From Datnioides undecimradiatus (lineage: Eukaryota; Chordata; Actinopteri; Lobotiformes; Datnioididae): a stretch of DNA of 64,000 bases. Where the stretch lies: the NCBI GenBank assembly GCA_008933995.1, contig WARS01000051.1, positions 3,410,001 through 3,474,000 on the forward strand, given 5' to 3'. The notes under the pieces are model-generated. The model did not search any database and was not told the origin of the DNA. It saw only the letters and a program-made list of their open reading frames with translations. The position numbers were made by a program, and so were the translations under genes. The first letter of the stretch is position 1. The number at the start of each line of letters is the position of its first letter. Shown here in pieces: positions 24,701 through 35,513 of the stretch.

Positions 24701-26675
24701 GTAAGAGCATCCACACAAACTGGGGGAAGTGAGAGAAAGTGAGGGGGACTTGTGTTCTGACAACTACCAGTGTTCTTAGTTAGTCTGTAATAAGGGCCAG
24801 TTAGTCCTTCCATCATATGGGTTATGATCCCAGCAGCAGACGGTAAGTGAATCTTTTTTTTCTCTGAAGCATTTAAAATGGCCTCTGTTCCTGTGAATAG
24901 AGAGAGCAGCAGGGTACAGTGAGGAGCTTATGTCAGCTCTGCATTGCTTCTGTCTTTTCCTTTCCTTCCACCACAGTTTTAGTTGCTCTCTTTTTCCTCC
25001 TCTCCCTCACCCCTCCCTCTGTCTGCTTCTTTCTCTCTGTTTCATGTATTTTTTAGGCTCCAAGTTCAGATAGGAAACTAATTCTTGTCTGATGCTGGTC
25101 CCCCTGTTAATTGAGATGACCTCTTGTTTCAATCCAGTCACCTTCAATCAGCAGAGTTCTTTCTGACTAAACTCATGTGTGCAGGCCTGTAGTCTCAGCC
25201 TTACACTGCTTTTATCAAGTCATCCTTTTATATTTTTTTGAGATATTGACCTCACTTAAAATTCCTTATTTGGCTTTTTAACAGCTGTTTGATTTTACAA
25301 AACTAAAAAGACAGCACAACTAATGGTTACACAGTTACACAATATAAATTGCAAACTGTATCCAAACAATTTTTAAAAAATAATTGTTTAATTGATTTGT
25401 CAGTAAAAGAAAATTAATCAGTTATTACAAATGCTTCCATTTAGTCATTTTATTTGCACAGTTAGTGATTAGGCAAAAACTCAAATAAACAAATAACTCT
25501 GGCCCCATGCATTCTAGATATGAACATTTACCTAATATGATATTTAACACCCAATTAATGCTAAAATCATGAATTTATTAATTGTCAGTCAACAAAAAAT
25601 TATAATCATCAACATTTTAGTAAAATCACTGATTTGTTGAGGTCATTTATGAAGTAAAAATGTCAAACATATTAGTTAAAACATACATTTGCAGATATAC
25701 ATATTATTGTACATATTTTTTAACAATTTTCTAAGATTTTGTAGAATTGATGAAGCCTTGTGTCTAGTTTGTAGTAGCTATGACTGAGAACATACATTTT
25801 TAATTGCATAAATACTTTTATAAAACAAACTGTAAAACTGTCAGCTATTATATTGTTTATACTGAGGCGTCTATCCCTTACATATCATATTTTTGATTTT
25901 TGAGGCCAGATCTATGATGATACTAGATACTTAAAGTTTTTCATTGGAATGGAGTGACTCTGCTATTAAATTAGCTGAAGCAGACTCTGGGTATTTTATC
26001 TTTATTATCAATGTTTCAACAGATTTTCAAAAAATTGTACCATGTTACAATATATGATTAAAAAACTATACGGTATATATTTTTAGCTCTGTCACCCAAC
26101 CCTAACAAGTAACTATAAAGTATGACTACATCTTAAAGACAACAGTTTTATTCCTCTTGTTTACACACCTGCTGTGTTTACCAAAGGTGAGGTGAGTCCA
26201 CTTTACTGACATCCTACTACTCACTTAGCTACCAGTACTAAATGTACTCATTGACTTTGAGCTCTTACATTGTTTCTAGCAGAATCTCCTTCATGTTGTT
26301 TGAATCATAGTAGATCTGCTGCATTCTGCTCACATGGCAAACGTCTGATTCTTTTGGCTGCTCTCCTTTTTTTAAATTGGCATTAATATGACTACATTGC
26401 ACATGGAAGTGGAGTCAGTTACCTTGACAACTAGCAGATTAAACAAATTTATAGGCTTTTGTTTTGTTCATTTAAATTCCACTTGCTTTCAGTCATCCAG
26501 CATGAGGTTTAGCTCCTTTTTCTCTGTTTCATATCACTACTAATTGAATATCTGTGATCCAAATGATATTGTATTCTATAAAAATACAATAGTTAGTCGT
26601 GTCTGTAAGCTCTTGTGATGGAATTCTGTTGAGCAGTGTCAATATCATGTTTTGCATTTTCTTAAATGAAATACA

Positions 26676-27128
26676 ATAGAAGTAGAGATGCAGAGATCCA
26701 CTTTTGTCGATTCTGAACTAATTCTGACAACTGAATTTGGATTTTTATCAATATTGACACTGGTACCTGAAATCTTTTTTCTTTATTATTATAAAATAAT
26801 ATTTATTGTTGTTGTTCATTATGTGGAGGCTGTAATTAACCACACAGCACCTCTAATTAAAAGACCAAAGTACATAAATAAGGCATTAAATTAGGTATAA
26901 TCGCCGCAAGTCCATCTGTACGTCTGTCCAGTCCAATTCATGAATACAGAAAATACAGCCACTACTTGATATCTTTGTATTTAAGCACTAATTAATTCAT
27001 TTGTGCAACAATACTTTGATGTTTTCATGAATTTTATATATGTTATAAATGAATTTTATAGTCAGACTATGGTATCTGAATCAGTATTAGGATTGGTTAT
27101 GTAAATCTGATATCTGATCAATGAAGTG
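26676..27128 (+). mobile_element. Possible decayed DNA-transposon-derived repeat
   Basis: Starts near AGTAGAGATGCAGAGATCCA and ends near GGTTATGTAAATCTGATATC, with internal GAATTTGGATTTTTATCAAT. Repeats beginning 'AGAGATGCACCGATC' with inner 'GATACTGAT' phrases are widespread non-autonomous elements in fish, and this looks like an eroded one. No clean termini or target-site duplication were found. Confidence 0.25.
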
Positions 27129-28069
27129 AATTCTGTCACTACCAGGACCATATATCACTGGGTCATAGTACTTTCTACTTTAAACATTTGCAGGTTAAGA
27201 TCTGGTCAATCTGACTTGTTGGATCCATAAAATATTTATTTTATGGGTGTATGGATAAACTGAGCTCCAACTTACTCCAGCCTGCAGAGGAGATTCAGGA
27301 ATAAAGTTTTGTGTAGGTATAGAGAGCCTCTGAGCTGGATCTATAAAACAAATTTTTAATCTATTACAATCCCAAAACACGACTGCACCCTAACTCATCT
27401 TGTCCTCTTCCAGTGTTTAGTGTGTGACTGTCTACAGGCCCGCAGGTAAGATGCTAGTCACACCTTACCTCTTGTCAAGCACAAACTCTGCTTATTGTAA
27501 TCACCTGTTTCACATGACCTGCTTTGGCTTACTAAGATAAGCATACTGAGAAAATAAGGCAAAGCATACTGCATGTTGATGTTCTTACCAAGCTGATATC
27601 TGTAAAATTTTACAGAAATGGAAATTCTGCTCATGGCCAGTAGACAAGAAAGAGTTTTGGCAAATAAAACAGAATGTAGCAAGACTGAATGTATCTGATT
27701 AAAAAATAATGTAAGACTATATTTTATGCATCCAATAGAAAAAAACACGTCTTGTATATGCAAAGAAGTAATTTTACATTTTAAAATGTAAGTTCTCAAA
27801 AAACAAATATAAAGCTGATCTGTGTTGTTAACTTGTCAAATGATCTCATCATTAGTAGATTAAAACTTTGTTGGACTGTAGCTCAGATGGAGTGTGGGTC
27901 ATTAACTCATTGAAAGATTGGCTCATCAATCCTGCCTGCAGAAGTGTCACAAATCCCAAACTGCTCTGCTCAAATGGCTCTTCCATTGGTGTGTGAGTGA
28001 GGAATGCGTGACTTAGTTTTCTGCCTTACTGCAGCTGCCATGTATGAATAGGTGTGATTGCTGACATGT

Positions 28070-28134
28070 ATTGTAAAAAGCTCTTTGAGTGGTCTGGAGA
28101 CTAGAGAAACGCTATATAAGTACAGTCCATTTAC
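28070..28134 (-). repeat. Truncated inverted copy of the dispersed fish repeat
   Basis: CTCTTTGAGTGGTCTGGAGA followed by CGCTATATAAGTACAGTCCA is the reverse complement of the first ~60 bases of the repeat at 19,507. It lies about 850 bases before the first miRNA hairpin. Confidence 0.6.
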
Positions 28135-28967
28135 CACAAGAGGTAAAGATATACCTTCATGTAAGTATTGATGCATCAGTATTTGTAGCCATGTGTTCAA
28201 AGCTTTTTTTCCCTACACGTATTTCTTGCAGTCTTTTCTTGACTGTGTCAGCGCTTTCTTTTTCTGGTGTCCATCTGTTTCAGTTAGCATGGAGATTTGA
28301 TCCATGGTGTTTTAAGAAGTCAGCCTGCTGGCTTATCATACTTTCATGTTGTTTACAGTGTAAATGATAATGTCTTCAGAAAAGTAACATAACTGAAACT
28401 TATAATGTGAAATAAGCCTTGGAAAATAAATGAGCAGGTTGATCTACACCCCAATTTTTTTCCTTTCTAAGCACTTAGATACAATGAGGAAAGACATATC
28501 TTGAACAATCATTCTACAGTAAGCAGTGGTTCTAATGCACCCTTTATTTCTAGTTCCTTTTCCTTACTCCATCTATTCTGCACTCTTCAACCATTTTGTT
28601 TGGGTAAGATTTCCTTATAGTTGCTACAGAACACTTAGGAATGAAGGTGTGAGTGTCAATCCTCATCAGAATAATTTATTAATTCTGTAATTTACAATTA
28701 ACAGATTGTTGTACTTTTGGCAAAAGTAAGCTGCTAAAAATATTATGCTTATTTATATGAGGATATGGTGTGTTTTATGTCAATTAAACTGTTTACAAAT
28801 TAATGGATAATTAATTTCCAATAGGAAAATTGTGTAAATACAAAGAAAGAAAAAAGCACAATAAATGTTGTTGTTGTGTCTCTGGGCGCTGAAGTGATGT
28901 GTTTTTCTCCAGAGTGCGATCAGTCTGAGGCAGTAAATCTGACAGATTCATAGTCTCAGTGTGTCCA

Positions 28968-29046
28968 GGGAGCACTTTAGCAGCACATCATGTTTTGCAG
29001 ATATGTGTTTAATCACTCCAAATCATTATGTGCTGCAACCGTGAGC
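28968..29046 (+). ncRNA. miR-15/16-family hairpin 1 (miR-15/497-like)
   Basis: The 5' arm starting at 28,978 reads TAGCAGCACATCATGTTTTG and continues CA. It has the AGCAGCA seed and is very close to miR-15b. The 3' arm (about 29,018-29,039, CAAATCATTATGTGCTGCAA) pairs with it over about 20 positions with a few mismatches, leaving a loop near 29,001-29,015; a CAC/GTG basal pairing extends the stem. Only the + strand gives the canonical TAGCAGCAC start on the 5' arm. Family role: repression of cell-cycle and anti-apoptotic mRNAs. Position and orientation relative to bap18 match MIR497/MIR195 relative to human C17orf49. Confidence 0.88.
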
Positions 29047-29151
29047 CATGGGATTCCCAACAGCACACTGTAAACAGCTCCTGGTCAAATTTCACAGATC
29101 TGTTACTACTACTTGTCTTCTTAAAGGTCAGAGGTGATCCATGTCTTCTTC

Positions 29152-29176
29152 TGTGTGTGTGTGTGTGTGTGTGTGC
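29152..29176 (+). repeat. (TG)n microsatellite
   Basis: Clean TG run about 110 bases after the first miRNA hairpin. Confidence 0.95.
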
Positions 29177-30124
29177 ACGCATGACTTTCTGCTCTGTGTA
29201 AGCAGTTTCATCTGCATGTGGAACATCACAACTTTTTAAGAACCTCCACATTGTCTATTATTTATTTTGTTCAAATATTTTTGCAGAAAAAAATCAGTAA
29301 CATCAATATCACAAAAACATGCTACAGACACCTGCCAAGTGTCAACACTAAAAAGATGCTGCCTTCCCCTTTTCTGGTAAAATAAAGATTTTGTGGGTCT
29401 CTATATCTATATCAGTTACTACTGAGAGGTAATTCTCTGTACGTCTCCCTAACCAACCTTGGAACCTCACATTTTCAGGAATGAGCCTAGCTTATCCTTA
29501 GCAAAATAAAACTTAATAAAAAGGTGACACTCTACAATGCCATAGATATCAACGTGTCACTGGAGTGTGGCAGATATGTTTAATGTGTTTTTTGTTGGGG
29601 TTTTTTTTGTTTTTGTTTTGTCAGCCAGATATATCAAAGCCTCCCTGTAAGATATTGACCGTCACCATGAGTTAGTTTCTATAAATGCCAAAAGTGGCTG
29701 AAATCAATGAAAACACAGATGATGAATTATCCAGTTTAAATACTGAACATTCAAAGTGAATGTGCACTGTATTTGAGTGAATGAATCCATCTATTGTGTT
29801 TTTCTGATCATATGATTTTAGAGCAGAGGAGCCAGCGGTTGACACTTTCTTACAAGGGAGTTTGATATTTTGTTTACCCCTTTTTTATTTAAAATTTCTA
29901 AGAATGACTGAAACACGGCTAGCCCTAATCAAAATAACACTGCCTAAACCAATCCTTTATTCCAGACTTTAACAGATGTATAGTTTGAACAAGTACAAAC
30001 AACAGTGTTTACTGTATTGGTACATAGTTGGAAAAAAATGTCAACAGGCAGCCTAACACAGTATGTGTCAGTGGATGTTAGTTGATTTTCTTTGTGTGTG
30101 TGTCTGTGTGTTGCTGCAGTGTGT

Positions 30125-30192
30125 CAGGCTATAGCAGCACATCATTACTGGTAGTTCTCTTTGCATTGCCAGTATGATATGTGCTGCTCCTG
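30125..30192 (+). ncRNA. miR-15/16-family hairpin 2 (miR-457/195/16-like)
   Basis: The 5' arm from 30,132 reads TAGCAGCACATCATTACTGG and continues TA. It has the AGCAGCA seed, with a 3' half like miR-457/miR-16-type sequences (…ACTGG/…ATTGG). The 3' arm (about 30,169-30,189, CCAGTATGATATGTGCTGCT) pairs with it apart from a small internal loop, and CAGG (30,125-30,128) pairs with CCTG (30,189-30,192) at the base. It lies 1.15 kb after hairpin 1 on the same strand, as expected for a bicistronic miR-15-type plus miR-16-type cluster. The opposite strand would also fold, but its 5' arm would start GAGCAGCAC and match known members less well. Confidence 0.83.
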
Positions 30193-32587
30193 TCAGTCAC
30201 TCACTCTTCAACACCATCTTCCTCCAACAGAGAAAGAAAGGTTTCATGCATTTCTTATAATCCATGAAAAAATACATTTGTAATTGTCATTAGACAAACA
30301 TATTGGTATATGAAGGCTGGCAGGGATGCTTGTTTATTAATAAACATAATTGCTTGTTTACAAATAAAAGTCCAATATTTAAAAAAAAAAAAAAGCCTAC
30401 TGTTTGTTTTATTTCTTAATACAAAACTGATTGAGGTGGATGACAGAGCCAGGCGTCATTTGGGAAGATTTTACAAAAGAATCACTTTTCCTTGTAAAAA
30501 GAAGCATTTTAAACTCTCCAGTGTAAAATGGTGTTACAGTCATGAAACCAAAACAAACAAATGAGGGACAACATGTTGACCTGTGAGCTTTATAATTGCT
30601 GGAAGATGTACTGAACTGTGGTCAGACAGAATGGACGTTTCCCCCTGCTTTCAGCCTTTACACTAAACTAACTGCCCCTGTCCAATCTCCCTGTGACGAC
30701 ATTGATACTAATCCTGTGATCTACTTCTCAGAAAGACAGTGAATAAGAATATCGTCGTATTATGTTTGGTTTCGCAGAAGAATGTACACTATCTCCTTGA
30801 AAAAGTATTTTGTCTTGTGAAGTGTATGACATGGCCCGTTTCTGTAGCTTCTACTACAGGTTTACTGGCAAGCTAAAGCTAAAAGAAGAGATTTTTATAA
30901 CTCACATTTAAAATATTCTCGGCCAATTACTCGGACATGAATCCAAACTGATGTAAAAAATATAAACAGGTAAGATAAGGAAATCGAGGGGAAGCAAAAA
31001 TGTCATAACAGGAGTGTTTCATTTTGTTAATACAGCTGAGAGTTTCTGCTGCATTGTGTCTGGTTTTCTGAAAGAAAAGCCAGAAGACGTCTCTCTTCAA
31101 ACATTCTGGATGGTCCTACAAAACAATAGTCATAGTCAATAGTCATTGAGAAGAGAAAGAAATTGCCTAAAATAATTAGTTTTAAAACTTCAAGTAAATA
31201 AAAAAAATACAACAAAAGAAAACTTGAATGATTCAGAGACGTTTCGGACAGTGCCAGCAAATCTCACACGTAGGATGCAGTGGACTGGTAAGAACTCCTG
31301 TGTGACGCAACACAAATTTAGTATCTGTCGTTTCTATTGGCTCCAAGGGATGTGAAATGTCAACGGGACAGCAGAGGAAGGTCACTGGGATTCATGATGA
31401 GGCTTGAGTCCAGGTTCAGGTTATCTACAGAGACAACAAAATCCACATTTGTACACCGCATTTACAGAGAGTTATTCTAAAACTGTCCACAGAAAAAACA
31501 ATAGTGTTAGTGCATCTATCAGCACTTTCTGTCTTTGTGGCTGCAAATCTTAAAACATCTCACAAATGTATACTTTTTTAAAAACACTTAATTTCTTAAA
31601 ACATCTCGCATCTACAGTTTTTAAACAAACTGAAGGAAAAGCAGTATTTTTGGATTAATATCAAACTAGTTCTCTGGTGAGCATTTGGGGCAGCAGGATA
31701 ATATACTTGTGGTATTGATTTTATATAAATAAGAGGGTATGTTCAGACAAAGGATGTCAGCCAGTGCAACAGCGTGGCCCAGTGATTTGTTTTAATAGTT
31801 TTTGGACATCAGTGCCAATGGGGAAATATCTACTGTATCTGGCTTTGATATAAGAGATTTTTGATTTGTTTTCATTTAGAAACTGCACAATTGGTTGGCA
31901 AAAACAATAACATAGTAACGCAGTGGGTACAGATCATGTTTTTCAATGATTGATGAATTGTATGTAACATTTGCTTTGATGTATGATGTGCAAATGTTCA
32001 CTTGCGGAGACCAGTAGGATTAAAGGCATTGTATGTAAAATCACTTTAGGATTCTCAGACTGCAGTTTGCTCTATGGGTCATAGCCAATGATGAATCTCC
32101 ACATGAATCTTGGGTTTGACAATGGTTCAGATGTTTGGTCTCTGCTGTATTGGGCAGAACTGCATACGTGGCAGTGCAAGTGGTCCCAAAAACAACCACT
32201 AACTCTGGTCCCACTGGTGGTCACCTGACATTACTCTGTATGCTCACTCACAACAGTTACAGCTAGCAGCTGTTGCTTCCTTGTTACTGAGCTGTGCTGC
32301 GTTCAGAAGAAGCAGGCACTGACCTGAAAAAATTTTGGTCACACATTGTACACATCAGAATAATTTGAAAGATTCCACTTTAAACCAACATAGCTATTTT
32401 TAATAGTGAAAAACATAAATCATCTGACTCAGAGGGCTGGGTTTTTTTTCAAGCAAACTTTTTTTCTGATAACCAGAAGAAGCTACAGGTGTCAAATGCT
32501 CAATGTCTGAGCACCAACAGCTTTAAAAGGACTTTAAATCAGAATCTGATCATAGAGAAATTATGACATGTGTTTCAATAACTATTT
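30193..32587. other. Interval between the miRNA cluster and the 3' end of bap18
   Basis: AT-rich and gene-poor. A poly-A run lies near 30,380. An ATTAAA on the minus strand (32,588-32,593, just beyond this interval) is a candidate bap18 polyadenylation signal. I found no third AGCAGCA-seed hairpin. Confidence 0.45.
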
Positions 32588-32615
32588 TTTAATAAATATT
32601 TTATATGTAGTGCAT

Positions 32616-35513
32616 TCAAAATCCAACTTCATACAAAATTCCTCCCAAATGAATCACTTTGTACGGTAGCAATTGTTCATGAACTTCACCTTGATCAAAG
32701 TTATTGAGTTTTTTGGAGTTTGATCCTTCACCCAGTCCCTCGATGTCCACAAGATCACTGTTGACATCTGAGTCATTCAGAGCACTAAGGGTCACATCTA
32801 AACACACACACAGACACACACACAGACTATAAATGCAAAGAACTGTTTATAAACATCAAACAAAAATATAATACCAGTTAAAACAAGGTAACATGATAAA
32901 AAAAAGAAAAAGGAATTACAATTAATTTCAATAAAATACACTTGATACTACTAATGAAGATAAAAACTGTATGACGAATTGTTGTAGATTCACACACAGG
33001 ATTCTATGTAAGTGCTAATATTGTAATGAGTAACCAAACGTGAAACACTTACACAAAAATAATGTGCTGCGCTGTTACATATGATGTTGGCATTGATGTT
33101 CTGCCAGCTGTAGATTTAAATATAATAAAACAACCCCCTCTTTTTTGTTATTTCACTGTGTTATTACTGTCTGATTTGATTCCTGCAAAAAATGAAACCA
33201 TAAACTGGTCAAAATCTATAAATGACCAGATAATCTCTTATACATTTGACTAAATAAATGTGTTTTATACATTTTTACAGTTTGATGAAGTCAGTTATCC
33301 AATGCATCCTTTTACATTCAAGAAACCTGAGTTAGACCACAAGCATGGCAAAGCTTAGTTTCAATGATATAATTTTGAGATATGTAAATGATAAATGTTG
33401 CACAGATTAAAGTATATCTGGATTTTTTTTTTTTATATTTTTGGCCTAGCACCTAATGGCTTGGGGTTTTTTTGGGGATGTTTCTATATATATTCTTTAC
33501 TAAACGTGTCAAAACAAGATTAGACACTAAATACATATAAAAAGTGATATTCTCTCTGCAATACTGAAGTTCTGTTAACATTTTCATCAACAGTTTTGAT
33601 GGGAGTGAAAGTGGAAAATTTAAAACAGAATACGTTATCTTGTACAGATTTGTATTACGTGTGGATCCCATTAGATTTTCAGACTCACCTGCAGTCTTCT
33701 GTTTCTTCAGGGAGGGCTGGCGGGAGGGGGATCCCTGCAGTCCTGACGACACAACAACCTGAGCTGTGGGTACAGAGATGATGGCTGGAGTGCCCTGTGC
33801 TGCCATGGCAACAGTACCAGCAGCTTTCTTGATGACCTTTTTTGATGCGTCAGAGGAAGCAGGCAGTGCTCCGTCTTCATACAGCTTCCTCTTCACTGTG
33901 CTCTTTGTGTGACAACTGGAGGGAAAATAGGAACTAAACTGATTTTAATATTTTTTATACCAAGTTAACAGCAGCATCCACATGAGTTAGATTTCTTTAT
34001 AAATTTGTCAAAGTGTACAAGTGAAGGACTTCTTAGTCATTGTACCACGCTTGTAAGCACACAATCACAGATTCACTACTGTATACAGAGACACGTAACT
34101 GACACCAAGCTTTTTATCTGACATAAAGTAAGATGGTCAACAAGTGCATCCAATATACAAGATACGAACAAAACACCTGCGCTCAGTTAAACCATTTGAT
34201 GGACAAGAGAACCACACTAAACAAGTGCGTCAGAGCGAGTCTCAAAAAACTTCCACCCACAAAAATGTGGCCTTGGGTCCAGGGCTGTGGAGTGGGGCTA
34301 TTTAGTCACATTTTGAAACCCTTTTGGAGACAAAATTGTACTACAAGGAGCATTACCAGGTCTTGCAAATTTGCCTCATGAAACACTAGGAAGGAGTCAG
34401 GGATGTGCTGAATAATTAAAGCCTGTATTATTAAAATGCTAAGATGCTTCTGTTTTTTTTTAGTGGTACTTCTAAACATTTTGGTGACCTTTATTATTAT
34501 GAGGCAGCATCTCCTGGCCTGAGTCAGAGGCAGACAGAGAAACGGCACAGGCAGAGTGAAGAACTACAACTACACCTATTGTAAGTGCATGAAAATGGCT
34601 GTGATTATTGTAATGCAACTTCTAAAAGATTTGACAAGTGCTTTTATAGCCCATTTAACCCAAAAATCCAGGTTATGTGATGCTCCTGTAGACATATTTA
34701 AAAAAAAAAAAAAAAAAACATTCATCATCATAATGTGTTTGGGTATTTATGTGTGTTGGGGTTACCCTGCAGGACTGGAGTCTGCCACTGGGTGAAGCTG
34801 CATGGTGAGCTCTCCTAGTTTGGTGAAGGCTGCTCCAGCTGCAGAGAAGATCTCACCAACCTGTGGAACACACAACAGCATCAAAATCCTGTCACAGTGC
34901 CTTGTACCACTTTCGATTCAGAATGTTTGCAGGGAAATGTAAGACTCGCATGAGAAGTAAAGTGGTAGTTCCACAGAGACAGTCAATCAACAGATAGTGG
35001 CCATAATGAACATGCACAATGCACAGGATCAATCAAAACTTTCAGGCATATGTGATTGTTTGAATGCGTGTCTCCCAAACCAAGCTGGCAACAAGCAGAG
35101 GAGTCGACCTCAGGTTGCAACAGGAGAATGGTTAAATGGTTAGATGAAGTAAGAAATAAGCAATAGAGATGGGCAGTTCATTATATTCAGAAACTATCTT
35201 AACTATTTATCCTTCACTTATCTGAGGCTCACTGTCGTGTCTAGTCTTTTGTGGAGCTATTGTGTGAGGAAGCTTTTGGGTTTTAATAAAAACTTGCGTT
35301 TAGACATGGCAAACTAGGATGCATCAAAGCAGCCCGGGTGAACTTGTGATCCAGAAGAACTTGCCCGAGTCTCTGATCTGAATCAAAGCAGCTTTAAGCA
35401 CTCGGTGACCGTAAATTCACTCGGCGAGGGTCAGAGTACAAACAGGAGGATGCTGTTCACATAGGACTAACTAGGTGTAAAAAGCCACTTACTTTAGTGG
35501 AAGCTGAGGTCAT
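32616..35513 (-). CDS. bap18: BAP18 chromatin-complex subunit (C17orf49 homologue), SANT exon not found
   Basis: Exons in transcript order: 35513-35493 (MTSASTK), 34860-34766 ([20 protein letters not shown] and on to [11 protein letters not shown]), 33915-33689 ([11 protein letters not shown] ... PSLKKQKTA) and 32797-32616 ([20 protein letters not shown] ..., TGA). These match human BAP18 exons 1, 2, 4 and 5. The exon for the SANT segment (human ...KWTETEIEMLRAAVKRFGDD...) should lie between 33,916 and 34,765, but neither that nor a divergent relative is visible. Joining exon 2 to exon 4 preserves phase 2, giving an in-frame 174-aa product. The C-terminus runs about 24 residues past the usual KKLNFDQ ending. 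Known role: subunit of BPTF/NURF and MLL1-type complexes that reads H3K4me3-marked chromatin in the nucleus. It may be a diverging copy, or the missing exon may reflect an assembly fault. Confidence 0.85.
32802..32824 (+). repeat. (CA)n microsatellite forming a bap18 acceptor tract
   Basis: On the bap18 strand this is a GT-rich tract ending TGTTTAG directly before the last coding exon. The usual polypyrimidine tract is replaced by a TG repeat. Confidence 0.85.
34698..34718 (+). repeat. Poly-A run
   Basis: About 20 consecutive A residues within the bap18 intron from which the SANT exon appears to be missing. Such runs are places where assemblies can collapse or break. Confidence 0.9.

Noticed and set aside
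28968..29046. Minus-strand miRNA at hairpin 1
   Set aside because: The minus strand also folds, but its 5' arm starts TTGCAGCAC and lacks the family's TAGCAGCAC start; the + strand fits better in sequence and synteny.
33453..33688. Continuation of the bap18 frame beyond 33,689
   Set aside because: The frame reads through a good donor (CTGCAG, then GTGAGTCT); similarity to BAP18 stops exactly there and resumes at 32,797.
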